Below are positions 27,067-34,410 of a stretch of DNA of 64,000 nt, piece after piece. Both the position numbers and the translations under genes were made by a program. The stretch is from positions 496,001-560,000 of the forward strand of contig NZ_NXIE01000001.1 of the NCBI RefSeq assembly GCF_004116625.1, read 5' to 3'. A model generated the notes under the pieces. That model saw only the letters and a program-made list of their open reading frames with translations, had not been told where the DNA came from and did not search any database. Source of the DNA: Halarcobacter mediterraneus. GTDB taxonomy: Bacteria; Campylobacterota; Campylobacteria; Campylobacterales; Arcobacteraceae. Numbering within the stretch: position 1 is the stretch's first letter; every line of letters starts with the position of its first letter.

Positions 27067-27075
27067 ATTCTCCTT
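27056..27075 (+). terminator. Terminator of aroE
   Basis: Nine-bp perfect stem AAGGAGAAT (27056-27064) / ATTCTCCTT (27067-27075) spanning the aroE stop; only two bases separate the arms, so the closing pairs must open. It also lies at the end of the convergent nos operon (stop 27077). Confidence 0.5.
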
Positions 27076-27076
27076 A

Positions 27077-27568
27077 TTAAATATCTCCATTTAATAGATC
27101 AATTAAACCTTTTTTTACTTCATGAAATTTAAATATTCTTCTTCCATTATTTTTTTTAGCGAATTCCTGTGCATGAGAGTATAACTTAAATGCAGGTAAA
27201 TCATCTCCAGCTAAAGATACTTTATTACTACCATAAACAAAATATGCTTCTTTTGCTTTTATTGGTTTAAGAGTAGAATAATCAGTAACAACTATACTCT
27301 TAAGATTTTCAATATCTTTCACTTTAGTTATAGGCCATTTACTAGGATTAAAATAAAATTCAAACATAGATTTAGGACTTAAAAAATAGTACTCTTTAGA
27401 TTCTTTCGTAGTAATTTTACAGACCCAAGAAGGATCTTTATAAACCAACATTTTTCTTACTAAACTTTTTGTTTTTTTATCATAATTTAGTGAAATCTCA
27501 TTAGCACTTAATGTAGAACTAATAAAAAAACAACTAAAGATACTAAAAACTAAAACTTTTTTTAACAT
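27077..27568 (-). CDS. NosL-like accessory protein (second copy)
   Basis: A 163-residue exported protein with a Sec signal peptide (1-~22) and no lipobox. The segments 'YYFLSPKSMFEFYFNP' and 'TDYSTLKPIKAKEAYFVYGS' match the NosL pattern, in which a substrate-facing beta domain handles copper for NosZ assembly. It lacks the 'MCERCKM' copper-binding motif of the lipoprotein NosL at 28446, retaining one Cys in 'SWVCKI'. It is the last gene of the nos operon, 10 bp after nosY. A role in copper delivery is inferred from family and position. Confidence 0.75.
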   Translation of the reverse strand: MLKKVLVFSIFSCFFISSTLSANEISLNYDKKTKSLVRKMLVYKDPSWVCKITTKESKEYYFLSPKSMFEFYFNPSKWPITKVKDIENLKSIVVTDYSTLKPIKAKEAYFVYGSNKVSLAGDDLPAFKLYSHAQEFAKKNNGRRIFKFHEVKKGLIDLLNGDI

Positions 27569-27578
27569 AAAAACTCCT

Positions 27579-28406
27579 TTATACTAAATCTTTTTTTGAA
27601 AAAATTGAAAACCCTAAAAGGGCAAAAACTAAACCTAGAATCATTGGATATAATATTGAAAGTAAAACAAATAGTTTTTGATTAATATTATCTAAAATGT
27701 AAAATGCAACTGGTCCCATTACTGTTAAAGAAGGATCAAATAAAGAAATAGCTGCAACTCTGAAAATTTCCATTGGGTTTAAAAGTGCAATTGTTATAAT
27801 TAAATTTTCATCTAGTCTATTTTGTAACATTAAGGAAATAAGAGCTATATCAATAAAAGCTAATAAAAATATCCAAATAAAAAAAGATACTCCTAATGCA
27901 ATTTCACTTGTTTTTACAAAAGATGAAATAAAAAATGCAATTCCTAAAAAAGAAGAAGAAAGTGAAAATAACAATCCAGTATATAATAAAAAAATATTCC
28001 AAGGAACAGAAGCACCAATAAATACACCATAAATAGTTGCAACTATCATTGCAAAAAAGACAGGCAAAAAAACAGTAACAAATCTACCAAGAATTTTTCC
28101 CCAATAGTATTGTTTCAAGGAAATAGGAAAAGAAAGCATATATTCCAAAATATGGGTATCTCTATCTCCTGAAATTGAACGAACAGTTGATATAAGAATA
28201 AAAATTGGTAATATTACAATTGTTACTTGTATATACATTAAAAGTAGTCTACTTAAACCACTAAAGCCCATAACTTGTGACTGAGTTACTCCAGCCACAA
28301 AAAATAAGGCTATCATTCCTCCAAAAACTAAAGAATAAACTATAAACCAGTTTGCTCTTATTGATTCTTTTAAATCAAGATATGCTATTAAAAATAAATT
28401 TTTCAT
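27579..28406 (-). CDS. nosY: ABC transporter permease NosY
   Basis: About 275 residues with six predicted membrane helices and the ABC-2-type pattern 'SGDRDTHILEYMLSFPISLKQYYWGKIL', typical of NosY. With ATPase NosF and periplasmic NosD it forms the NosDFY complex needed for CuZ assembly in NosZ, probably through a sulfur species or copper transfer. I prefer the ATG at 28406 ('MKNLFLIAYLDLK') since it matches relatives and has GGA upstream; an ATG at 28421 would add five residues. It is separated from nosF by a nosL gene, unlike the Wolinella order. Confidence 0.88.
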   Translation of the reverse strand: MKNLFLIAYLDLKESIRANWFIVYSLVFGGMIALFFVAGVTQSQVMGFSGLSRLLLMYIQVTIVILPIFILISTVRSISGDRDTHILEYMLSFPISLKQYYWGKILGRFVTVFLPVFFAMIVATIYGVFIGASVPWNIFLLYTGLLFSLSSSFLGIAFFISSFVKTSEIALGVSFFIWIFLLAFIDIALISLMLQNRLDENLIITIALLNPMEIFRVAAISLFDPSLTVMGPVAFYILDNINQKLFVLLSILYPMILGLVFALLGFSIFSKKDLV

Positions 28407-28445
28407 AACTTTTATTTCCATTATATATTTTAAGTAAAATATTTA

Positions 28446-28901
28446 TTACCTATTTCTTTTTAAAATTCTTTTTTCAACTTCTTCAAAATTGATTATTTCT
28501 GAATTTTCATCATTTATTGCTTCTTTTGTTTTATTTGCAGAGAAACCATATCCCATAGGAGTTTTATGTGAAGTATCAAAATATGCTGTTCTTACATCAA
28601 TCCATTTACCAGTGTTAACATCAGTAATCAAAATTTTGGCCTCATTTTTCCATGTAATATCATTTTCTTTAAACCACATTATTGTACAACCAATGTCATC
28701 AAATTTATACACTTCTTCATCCTTTGGATTTATAACTTGTACAGCATGATTTCTGACACTTACTACCATTTTACATCTTTCACACATATCTCTATCCCAA
28801 TGCATTTTATGTGCTTCACCGTTATTACTATTATCATCACAAGCAATAAAACTCATTGCTATTATAAAAATAGTACTAATATTTAAGATTATCTTTTTCA
28901 T
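28446..28901 (-). CDS. nosL: Copper chaperone lipoprotein NosL
   Basis: A 151-residue lipoprotein: signal peptide with lipobox 'MSFIAC' (Cys ~21). The NosL copper site is 'RDMCERCKMVVS', and 'FDDIGCTIMWF' carries the second conserved part. NosL binds Cu(I) and feeds NosDFY and NosZ maturation in other denitrifiers. The ATG overlaps the nosF stop by 4 bp (ATGA), so translation is coupled. Its place between nosF and nosY is unusual relative to the Wolinella nosFYL order. Confidence 0.93.
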   Translation of the reverse strand: MKKIILNISTIFIIAMSFIACDDNSNNGEAHKMHWDRDMCERCKMVVSVRNHAVQVINPKDEEVYKFDDIGCTIMWFKENDITWKNEAKILITDVNTGKWIDVRTAYFDTSHKTPMGYGFSANKTKEAINDENSEIINFEEVEKRILKRNR

Positions 28902-29548
28902 TCTAAACCTTTCATTTTTTCATCAGTAATAATTTTTCCTAAATCCATATAGATTTGCCTATTTACGATATCTTTTACTTCTTCAAGTCTATGTGTTACA
29001 AATATTGAAACTTTTCCATTTTCATTATCTTTAATTAATCGATAAAAATCATCTCTAGCTTTTGGGTCAAGATTTGCTGTAGGTTCATCATAAATGATAA
29101 TACTGCTTTTTTTTGCTAGACTAATTGCTATCAACATTTTTTGCTTCATACCTCCACTTAGTTTAAAAAAAGATTTTTTTAAATTACTTTTTATATCTAA
29201 CTTTAACTCATTTGCATAATAGAAAATCAATTCTTTTTCTACATTTGAACTTACCTCTATATACTTAATTAATTCTTCAAGGTTAAGTTTTATAGGTGGT
29301 GGTAATTGAGGAACAAAAGAGACTAAACTTAAAACCTCTGTTCTTTTTTTAATTGGGTTTTTCCCATCTATTAAAACTTTTCCATAAGTAGGATGATAAT
29401 ATCCCATAATAGTACGAATCAAGGTTGTTTTCCCTGCTCCATTAGGTCCCATCAAAGCGATATAATCATCTTTATTAAAATCTACATTTACATTATCAAG
29501 CGATTTATGTGAAGCAAATTTTTTTGTTAAATTTAATACTTTTATCAT
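28898..29548 (-). CDS. nosF: ABC transporter ATP-binding protein NosF
   Basis: A 216-residue ATPase with Walker A 'GPNGAGKTT', Q-loop 'VSFVPQLPPPIKL', signature 'LSGGMKQKM', Walker B 'IIYDEPTANLD' and H-loop 'VTHRLEEV'. It is shorter than E. coli-type NosF (~300 residues), as usual in Campylobacterota. It powers the NosDFY complex required for the CuZ centre of NosZ. It lies 1 bp after nosH and overlaps nosL. Confidence 0.93.
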   Translation of the reverse strand: MIKVLNLTKKFASHKSLDNVNVDFNKDDYIALMGPNGAGKTTLIRTIMGYYHPTYGKVLIDGKNPIKKRTEVLSLVSFVPQLPPPIKLNLEELIKYIEVSSNVEKELIFYYANELKLDIKSNLKKSFFKLSGGMKQKMLIAISLAKKSSIIIYDEPTANLDPKARDDFYRLIKDNENGKVSIFVTHRLEEVKDIVNRQIYMDLGKIITDEKMKGLE

Positions 29549-29549
29549 T

Positions 29550-30455
29550 TTATATTAAACCTTTTAATCTAAAATCAAATTTCAAAGCATCTGAATGACA
29601 AACATCAATGCACCTTCCACAAAGAGTACAGTCAGCTCCTGTGATATATTGTGTTTTTATTCCTTTTTCTTTTCTTTCTTTGTCATATTTACCTTTTGTT
29701 AATTCTAAAACTTGATTTTCAAAACATACATCATGGCAAACCATACAATGATCACAATTATCATTCCATTGCACTCTAAGGGCACTAACTTTTCCTATAT
29801 ATCCATAAGTAGTTCCAATTGGACATATATAAGTACACCAAGCTCTTCTTGAATAAAAAACCTCTATAAGAAAAACAATTAATACCCAAGAGATAGCTAA
29901 ACTCCATCCATAAGTAATAAATCTACTCATTATTCCTACTATATTAAAAGTTTCAAAAACCAAATATCCACTTGTAATTGCTAATATCATAAATATAATC
30001 CAAAAAACATGTCTTATTCTATGATTAAATTTTCTTTCTTTAATTATTTTTTTATTTACTAAAAAGTTATGTATTTTTTCACCAACTTCACTTAAAATAC
30101 CGTATGGACAGACCCAAGAACAATATGTTCTTCCTCCAACAAGTAAATAGAAGACTATTATAGTAGTAGTACCTATTATTATATTAACTGGCATATGATA
30201 AGTTGCCAAAAACATTTGAATTGTTGTAAAAGGATCAATTAAATGAAAACCTAAAAATCTAGATCCATTTAATGTTCCTTCTAAGGTCTGAATATCAATT
30301 GCAAATGATAAGAAAAAAAGTAAATGTATTGAAATAACTACTATCCATCTTTTCATTCTATAAGAAAAATATACTTTTCCTTCTCTTGTTTTATCAAAAA
30401 AAGTAGAAAAGAAAGTTGAGTTTTTTATAGTTTCTCTATTGTTCCATTTATCCAT
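29550..30455 (-). CDS. nosH: NapH-like membrane ferredoxin NosH
   Basis: A 301-residue membrane protein with about five helices. It carries 'CSWVCPYG' and 'CTYICPIG' motifs facing the cytoplasm and two C-terminal [4Fe-4S] ferredoxin motifs ('CDHCMVCHDVC' and 'CTLCGRCIDVCHSDA'). In Wolinella the nos cluster encodes NosG and NosH in place of NosR, proposed to pass menaquinol electrons toward the cytochromes c. This gene occupies the same operon position, between the cytochromes and nosF. Confidence 0.9.
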   Translation of the reverse strand: MDKWNNRETIKNSTFFSTFFDKTREGKVYFSYRMKRWIVVISIHLLFFLSFAIDIQTLEGTLNGSRFLGFHLIDPFTTIQMFLATYHMPVNIIIGTTTIIVFYLLVGGRTYCSWVCPYGILSEVGEKIHNFLVNKKIIKERKFNHRIRHVFWIIFMILAITSGYLVFETFNIVGIMSRFITYGWSLAISWVLIVFLIEVFYSRRAWCTYICPIGTTYGYIGKVSALRVQWNDNCDHCMVCHDVCFENQVLELTKGKYDKERKEKGIKTQYITGADCTLCGRCIDVCHSDALKFDFRLKGLI

Positions 30456-30479
30456 TATTGCTTCCTATTTACTTTATAA

Positions 30480-30968
30480 CTATTTATCTAAAGCTTTTTT
30501 TCTTGATTTAAACTGTGCTATTTCTTTAGCAAAACTTTTCAAATCATCATCAGAAAGATTCATTAATAAACCTTTCATAATAAGATTTTCTCTTCGTCCA
30601 TTTTTAAACTCCACTAAACTTTTATATAAACTTTCTTCCGATTGTCCTATAAGTTTAGAACCCATTAATTTCTTACCATTTTGCATTCCTGAAGCATCAA
30701 GCCCATGACAAGATGCACATTTACTTTTATAGGCATTACTTACTTCAAATGAAGCTGTATTACCTGCTTTATCCCTTAAAGCTTTTAATTTTTCACCTTC
30801 TATATCTTTTTCTTTTATTGGTTCAATTTTTGTTTTCTGCTGAATTGTTTTAATATCTTCTATTACTCGACCTGCTTCACCACCTTGGAAGGCTCTTCCA
30901 TTAATAAAAGTTAATATCATTAACCCAAAAACAACTATTGTTGAAATTACTGCAATTATATTTTTCAT
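30480..30968 (-). CDS. nosC2: Membrane-anchored monoheme cytochrome c (NosC2-like)
   Basis: A 162-residue cytochrome c with an N-terminal membrane anchor (~1-25) and one heme site 'CASCHGLDASG' (~76-80). A Met ligand is probably in 'ENLIMKGLLMNLSDDDLK'. It overlaps the preceding cytochrome gene by 4 bp (ATGA), as do many genes in this operon. Two small cytochromes c between nosG and nosH are the hallmark of the Campylobacterota nos cluster; they probably carry electrons to the cytochrome tail of NosZ. The C1/C2 label rests on gene order. Confidence 0.85.
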   Translation of the reverse strand: MKNIIAVISTIVVFGLMILTFINGRAFQGGEAGRVIEDIKTIQQKTKIEPIKEKDIEGEKLKALRDKAGNTASFEVSNAYKSKCASCHGLDASGMQNGKKLMGSKLIGQSEESLYKSLVEFKNGRRENLIMKGLLMNLSDDDLKSFAKEIAQFKSRKKALDK

Positions 30969-31558
30969 TTTAATTTCCTAACTTTTTTATTGAACTCATA
31001 TATTTCATCAGCTATTTTTCTTATTTCTTTTTCATTCATATTATTAACAAGTTCTGTCATCAAGACATTTAAACTTTTATCTTTTTTAAATTTCATTATG
31101 CTATTAAATATTGAATCTGAATCTTTATCAAGAAGAGAAGGTCCAATTATTCCATTTGCATAATCATTGTGACATGCTGAACATCTAGTAATAAAATCTT
31201 TACTAAGTTTCTTCACTAACAATGAAATTTTAACTTTTTCATAAGGACTTCGTATATGCATATTTGCATCTATTGAAGTTCTTGGTTTTACTCTAATTGA
31301 AGCATCTTTATTTGCTGGTTGAGAATTTTGAGAGTATTCACTTTTTACATTATAATCAAGATAATATGAGTTTTGTTTATTCTCAACTTTTATTTTTTCT
31401 TCGACTTTTAGCTCTCTTGCATTTTTATTTTCTTCCACTTCAATGTTCAAAGGTTCAGCAATTTTTTCATTAGTTTTTATTGTCTCATCTTCTTTATTAT
31501 CACCACAACCTACTATAAAAAGTGATATTAATAACATTCCTAATAAATTTTTAAACAT
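30965..31558 (-). CDS. nosC1: Lipoprotein monoheme cytochrome c (NosC1-like)
   Basis: A 197-residue lipoprotein with lipobox 'LFIVGC' (Cys ~18), a long charged linker (~20-110) and a C-terminal cytochrome c fold with 'CSACHNDYANG' and 'NVLMTELVNNM' as the probable Met ligand segment. The tether would let the heme domain reach between the membrane ferredoxins and NosZ. It overlaps nosG by 8 bp upstream and the next cytochrome by 4 bp downstream. Confidence 0.85.
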   Translation of the reverse strand: MFKNLLGMLLISLFIVGCGDNKEDETIKTNEKIAEPLNIEVEENKNARELKVEEKIKVENKQNSYYLDYNVKSEYSQNSQPANKDASIRVKPRTSIDANMHIRSPYEKVKISLLVKKLSKDFITRCSACHNDYANGIIGPSLLDKDSDSIFNSIMKFKKDKSLNVLMTELVNNMNEKEIRKIADEIYEFNKKVRKLK

Positions 31559-32297
31559 GATCTAAACCTTTTTTATAATAATCTTCAAAAGATAATCTTG
31601 GTTTTATAACAATTGCACTCTCATTCACTGGACATAATTCTTCACAGACTCCACAACCAATACAGCCTTCATAAATCTCAGGTTTTTTGCCATTTCCTTC
31701 TCTTATCATAGTAATAGCACTTAATGGATTAGGAATAGGACACATATCTGCACAAATAGTGCATTGTTTCCCTTCAAATTCATTTAATTTATTTAACATA
31801 TCTAATTCTAATTGGGTAACATTGTTTTGTTTGTTTATAAAATCTTGAACCCTTTTAGAATGACCTTTTGGAACAATTGTATTAGTAGTTGCTAAACATT
31901 TATTTGGAAATTCTAAAACTGCAATTCCCATCTTTATATCACTTGGTTTTTCAACTTTATGATCTAAAGCTCCACTGGGACAGGCAAGGACACAAGGAAC
32001 TGCTGTACAGGCATAACATCCTCTTTCTCTTGCATCAATATATGGTGTTCCTACACCATGACCTTTTACCATATCAGATAATTTTATTGAATGATAAGGA
32101 CACACTTGCAAGCATTGACCACACTTTATGCATAATGCTAAAAATTCTTTTTCAGAAACTGCACCAGGAGGTCTCAATCTCATTTCAGCACTTAAAGCAT
32201 AAGGACTAATAACTACACCTGTACCAAGCACTGCTCCTAATATACCTAAGGTTGAAAATTTAATAAACTTTCTTCTATTTTCTTTCATTTCTTTCAT
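31551..32297 (-). CDS. nosG: NapG-like periplasmic ferredoxin NosG
   Basis: A 248-residue iron-sulfur protein with an N-terminal twin-arginine-like signal ('NRRKFIKFSTLGILGAVLG'), implying folded export by Tat. Four cysteine clusters for [4Fe-4S] centres are visible: 'CIKCGQCLQVCP', 'CYACTAVPCVLACP', 'CTICADMCPIP' and 'CIGCGVCEELCP'. It pairs with NosH as a quinol-to-cytochrome electron route in place of NosR. tatB and tatC for its export are encoded at 48367-49517. Confidence 0.9.
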   Translation of the reverse strand: MKEMKENRRKFIKFSTLGILGAVLGTGVVISPYALSAEMRLRPPGAVSEKEFLALCIKCGQCLQVCPYHSIKLSDMVKGHGVGTPYIDARERGCYACTAVPCVLACPSGALDHKVEKPSDIKMGIAVLEFPNKCLATTNTIVPKGHSKRVQDFINKQNNVTQLELDMLNKLNEFEGKQCTICADMCPIPNPLSAITMIREGNGKKPEIYEGCIGCGVCEELCPVNESAIVIKPRLSFEDYYKKGLDHV

Positions 32298-32307
32298 TTC
32301 AAAATCC

Positions 32308-33519
32308 TTACAACTTCAACTTTGGTTTTTTATCTTGCATTAAAAATATTGGTTCACTAAATGGAGCTAATTTTGCAAGAAAATTAAGTAAAGAGATTAC
32401 AGGAGAACCATAAAAAAATTTAACATCAGGATTATAGACCCAAAGTTGGTCTGCATACTGATAAACCTTATGAGCAGTATCTCCTATATTATCTTTGTTA
32501 TCATCGAAGCCTTCATAATTATCCCAATAATTACCTTCTATTATATTTTTATCTGTTTTTGAGCCTCTACTATCATTGATTATATCTTCAATATTTCCTA
32601 ATATTGTGTTATTTTTTATAATATTATTTTCACTTAGTGAATGAAAATGCATAGCTTCTGAATTATATAAAATCTTATTATTTTCTAACCAGTTATTTGT
32701 GTCAGGTTCAAAAGGTGATCTATCGATATAAATACCTTGTGCACAATAAATTATAGTATTATCTTTTATTTCAAAATTTGAAACATCTTTTAATCCTATT
32801 CCCATGCCTGTTGCACCCAGAGAACTTTGTATTATATTTCCAGTTGCTATGGTATCTTTACTATACATAAAAAAAATACCTACTGAATTAAATTTATATG
32901 TATTATTTCGAACATAATTCTTCCCAGCATACATAAAATGTAATGAATATCTATTATACTCTCCATAGTTTTCAACTATTTCATTTCCATGGGAATACCA
33001 TACAACCATATCTCTTGATTTAATCAATTTATTTTTTTTTATAATATTATCATTTGAATACCATAACCTAAGACCATCACCTCTTAATCCTAAAGCTAGT
33101 TTTTTTGAAGTAATATAATTATTTGATATGATAGAATTATTTGTCATTGATAAATCAATACCAAATAAAGAGTCTTTGATAATACAATCAGATATTTCAG
33201 ATTGTTTAGAGTTATTTACTTTAATTCCCGCATCAAGTCTTTCATGTCTATCTCCACTACCTTGAATAGTCAAATTTTTTAATGTAACATAAGGACTATT
33301 AACTTGAACAACAGTACCTTTTCCTTCACCATCAATTATTACTCCATCTTCTTTACCTATTATTGACAATGGTTTATTTATTGTTATTCCACCAGAATAT
33401 AAACCTTTTGAAAGTCTAAGTATTGATCCTTCTGGAGCTTTATCTATTGCTTCTTGTAAAATATTAGCAAATGACATAACAGTTAAAATTAAATATAAAG
33501 TAATAATTCTTTGTAACAT
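32308..33519 (-). CDS. nosD: Periplasmic copper-processing protein NosD
   Basis: A 403-residue exported protein (signal peptide 1-~17) composed of repeated right-handed beta-helix turns of the carbohydrate-binding/sugar-hydrolase (CASH) type, with many N-N-x-I repeats such as 'NSIISNNYITSKK' and 'ENNKILYNSEAM'. NosD is the periplasmic part of NosDFY and is essential for CuZ assembly in NosZ. Length fits the family. It lies 1 bp after nosB and 10 bp before nosG. Confidence 0.93.
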   Translation of the reverse strand: MLQRIITLYLILTVMSFANILQEAIDKAPEGSILRLSKGLYSGGITINKPLSIIGKEDGVIIDGEGKGTVVQVNSPYVTLKNLTIQGSGDRHERLDAGIKVNNSKQSEISDCIIKDSLFGIDLSMTNNSIISNNYITSKKLALGLRGDGLRLWYSNDNIIKKNKLIKSRDMVVWYSHGNEIVENYGEYNRYSLHFMYAGKNYVRNNTYKFNSVGIFFMYSKDTIATGNIIQSSLGATGMGIGLKDVSNFEIKDNTIIYCAQGIYIDRSPFEPDTNNWLENNKILYNSEAMHFHSLSENNIIKNNTILGNIEDIINDSRGSKTDKNIIEGNYWDNYEGFDDNKDNIGDTAHKVYQYADQLWVYNPDVKFFYGSPVISLLNFLAKLAPFSEPIFLMQDKKPKLKL

Positions 33520-33520
33520 G

Positions 33521-34315
33521 CTAATCCTTATTATTTATCTTTGTTTCTCTCATTGCTTTATTTCTAGACAATATTGCTAAAAGACTAAAAACACCTATAA
33601 TTAACAACATATAAAAACCTATTGTAGGATAAGAATGAGTAGTAAATTGAGCAATTTTTCCATCACCAAAAACTGTAGGCATAAAAGGTTTAATCTTAAA
33701 AGCACCCCAATCATGTAAATTATGTCCAAACCAATATAACCAATATGAATAATCAGCTATAAAAAGTAAAGGTAATGAGGCAGGAATAATCATTATATAT
33801 GTTAATATTTTTTTATGAAATAAAATGAAATAAATCATAAATAAAGATAAGCCTAGAAGAGCATATATTCCTATTTCTCTTTCAAGTTTTCCACCAGTCC
33901 ACATAGGGTCCATTCCTACATAATGATTGATAGTATTCATTTCATGGACTTCACCTGAAAAACCATCAAAGTGAAAAAATACAGGTATTCCTTCTGGAAA
34001 AGCTTTTTTAGGATAGTTAGGTGCTTCTAAAGAACATGTCCAAATAGGAAAAGAAGCCACACCTATCTCAGAAGAACTTTTTATCATTTTCTTCAAATCA
34101 TTATGAGCTTCCTTAGGAGTTGTTGTACTTTTATATCTTCCTTGATTATAAAAATTCCAAACTTTTATAGCTAAAGGAGATATTTCATCTACTTTATTAT
34201 CATAAATTTTATTTAATGTTCCATGAAAAGTCACCATAGGAAATGTAAAAGCAATTGTCATTACAAATAATGCTATAGCTGCATAGATTTTTGATTTAAT
34301 AAAACTTGAATCCAT
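33521..34315 (-). CDS. nosB: Nos-cluster membrane protein NosB
   Basis: A 264-residue protein with an N-terminal helix, a periplasmic stretch (~35-140) containing 'FPIWTCSLEAPNYP' and 'HFDGFSGEVHEMN', and about four helices toward the C-terminus. In the Wolinella-type nos operon the gene just after nosZ encodes a membrane protein of this kind, named NosB, with no proven biochemical role. Start ATG 34315 follows AAGGA. It is separated from nosZ by a 95-bp gap with a stem-loop. Confidence 0.82.
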   Translation of the reverse strand: MDSSFIKSKIYAAIALFVMTIAFTFPMVTFHGTLNKIYDNKVDEISPLAIKVWNFYNQGRYKSTTTPKEAHNDLKKMIKSSSEIGVASFPIWTCSLEAPNYPKKAFPEGIPVFFHFDGFSGEVHEMNTINHYVGMDPMWTGGKLEREIGIYALLGLSLFMIYFILFHKKILTYIMIIPASLPLLFIADYSYWLYWFGHNLHDWGAFKIKPFMPTVFGDGKIAQFTTHSYPTIGFYMLLIIGVFSLLAILSRNKAMRETKINNKD

Positions 34316-34363
34316 TTTTATCCTTCTTTATAAACTTACAATATAAGTTGACTTACTTATAAT

Positions 34364-34392
34364 AAAAAGAAAGAGAAAAACTCTTTCTTTTT
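34364..34392 (-). terminator. Intercistronic stem-loop between nosZ and nosB
   Basis: Twelve-bp perfect stem AAAAAGAAAGAG (34364-34375) / CTCTTTCTTTTT (34381-34392) with a 5-nt loop, 19 bp after the nosZ stop. It may attenuate transcription so that nosZ is made in excess of the maturation genes, or stabilise the nosZ mRNA. Confidence 0.6.
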
Positions 34393-34410
34393 ATTTCAAA
34401 ACTTTAGATT

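Noticed and set aside
31889-32209. 106-codon plus-strand open frame opposite nosG
   Set aside because: It is antisense to a strongly supported iron-sulfur protein, shows Leu/His-rich composition typical of a shadow frame, and has no ribosome site.
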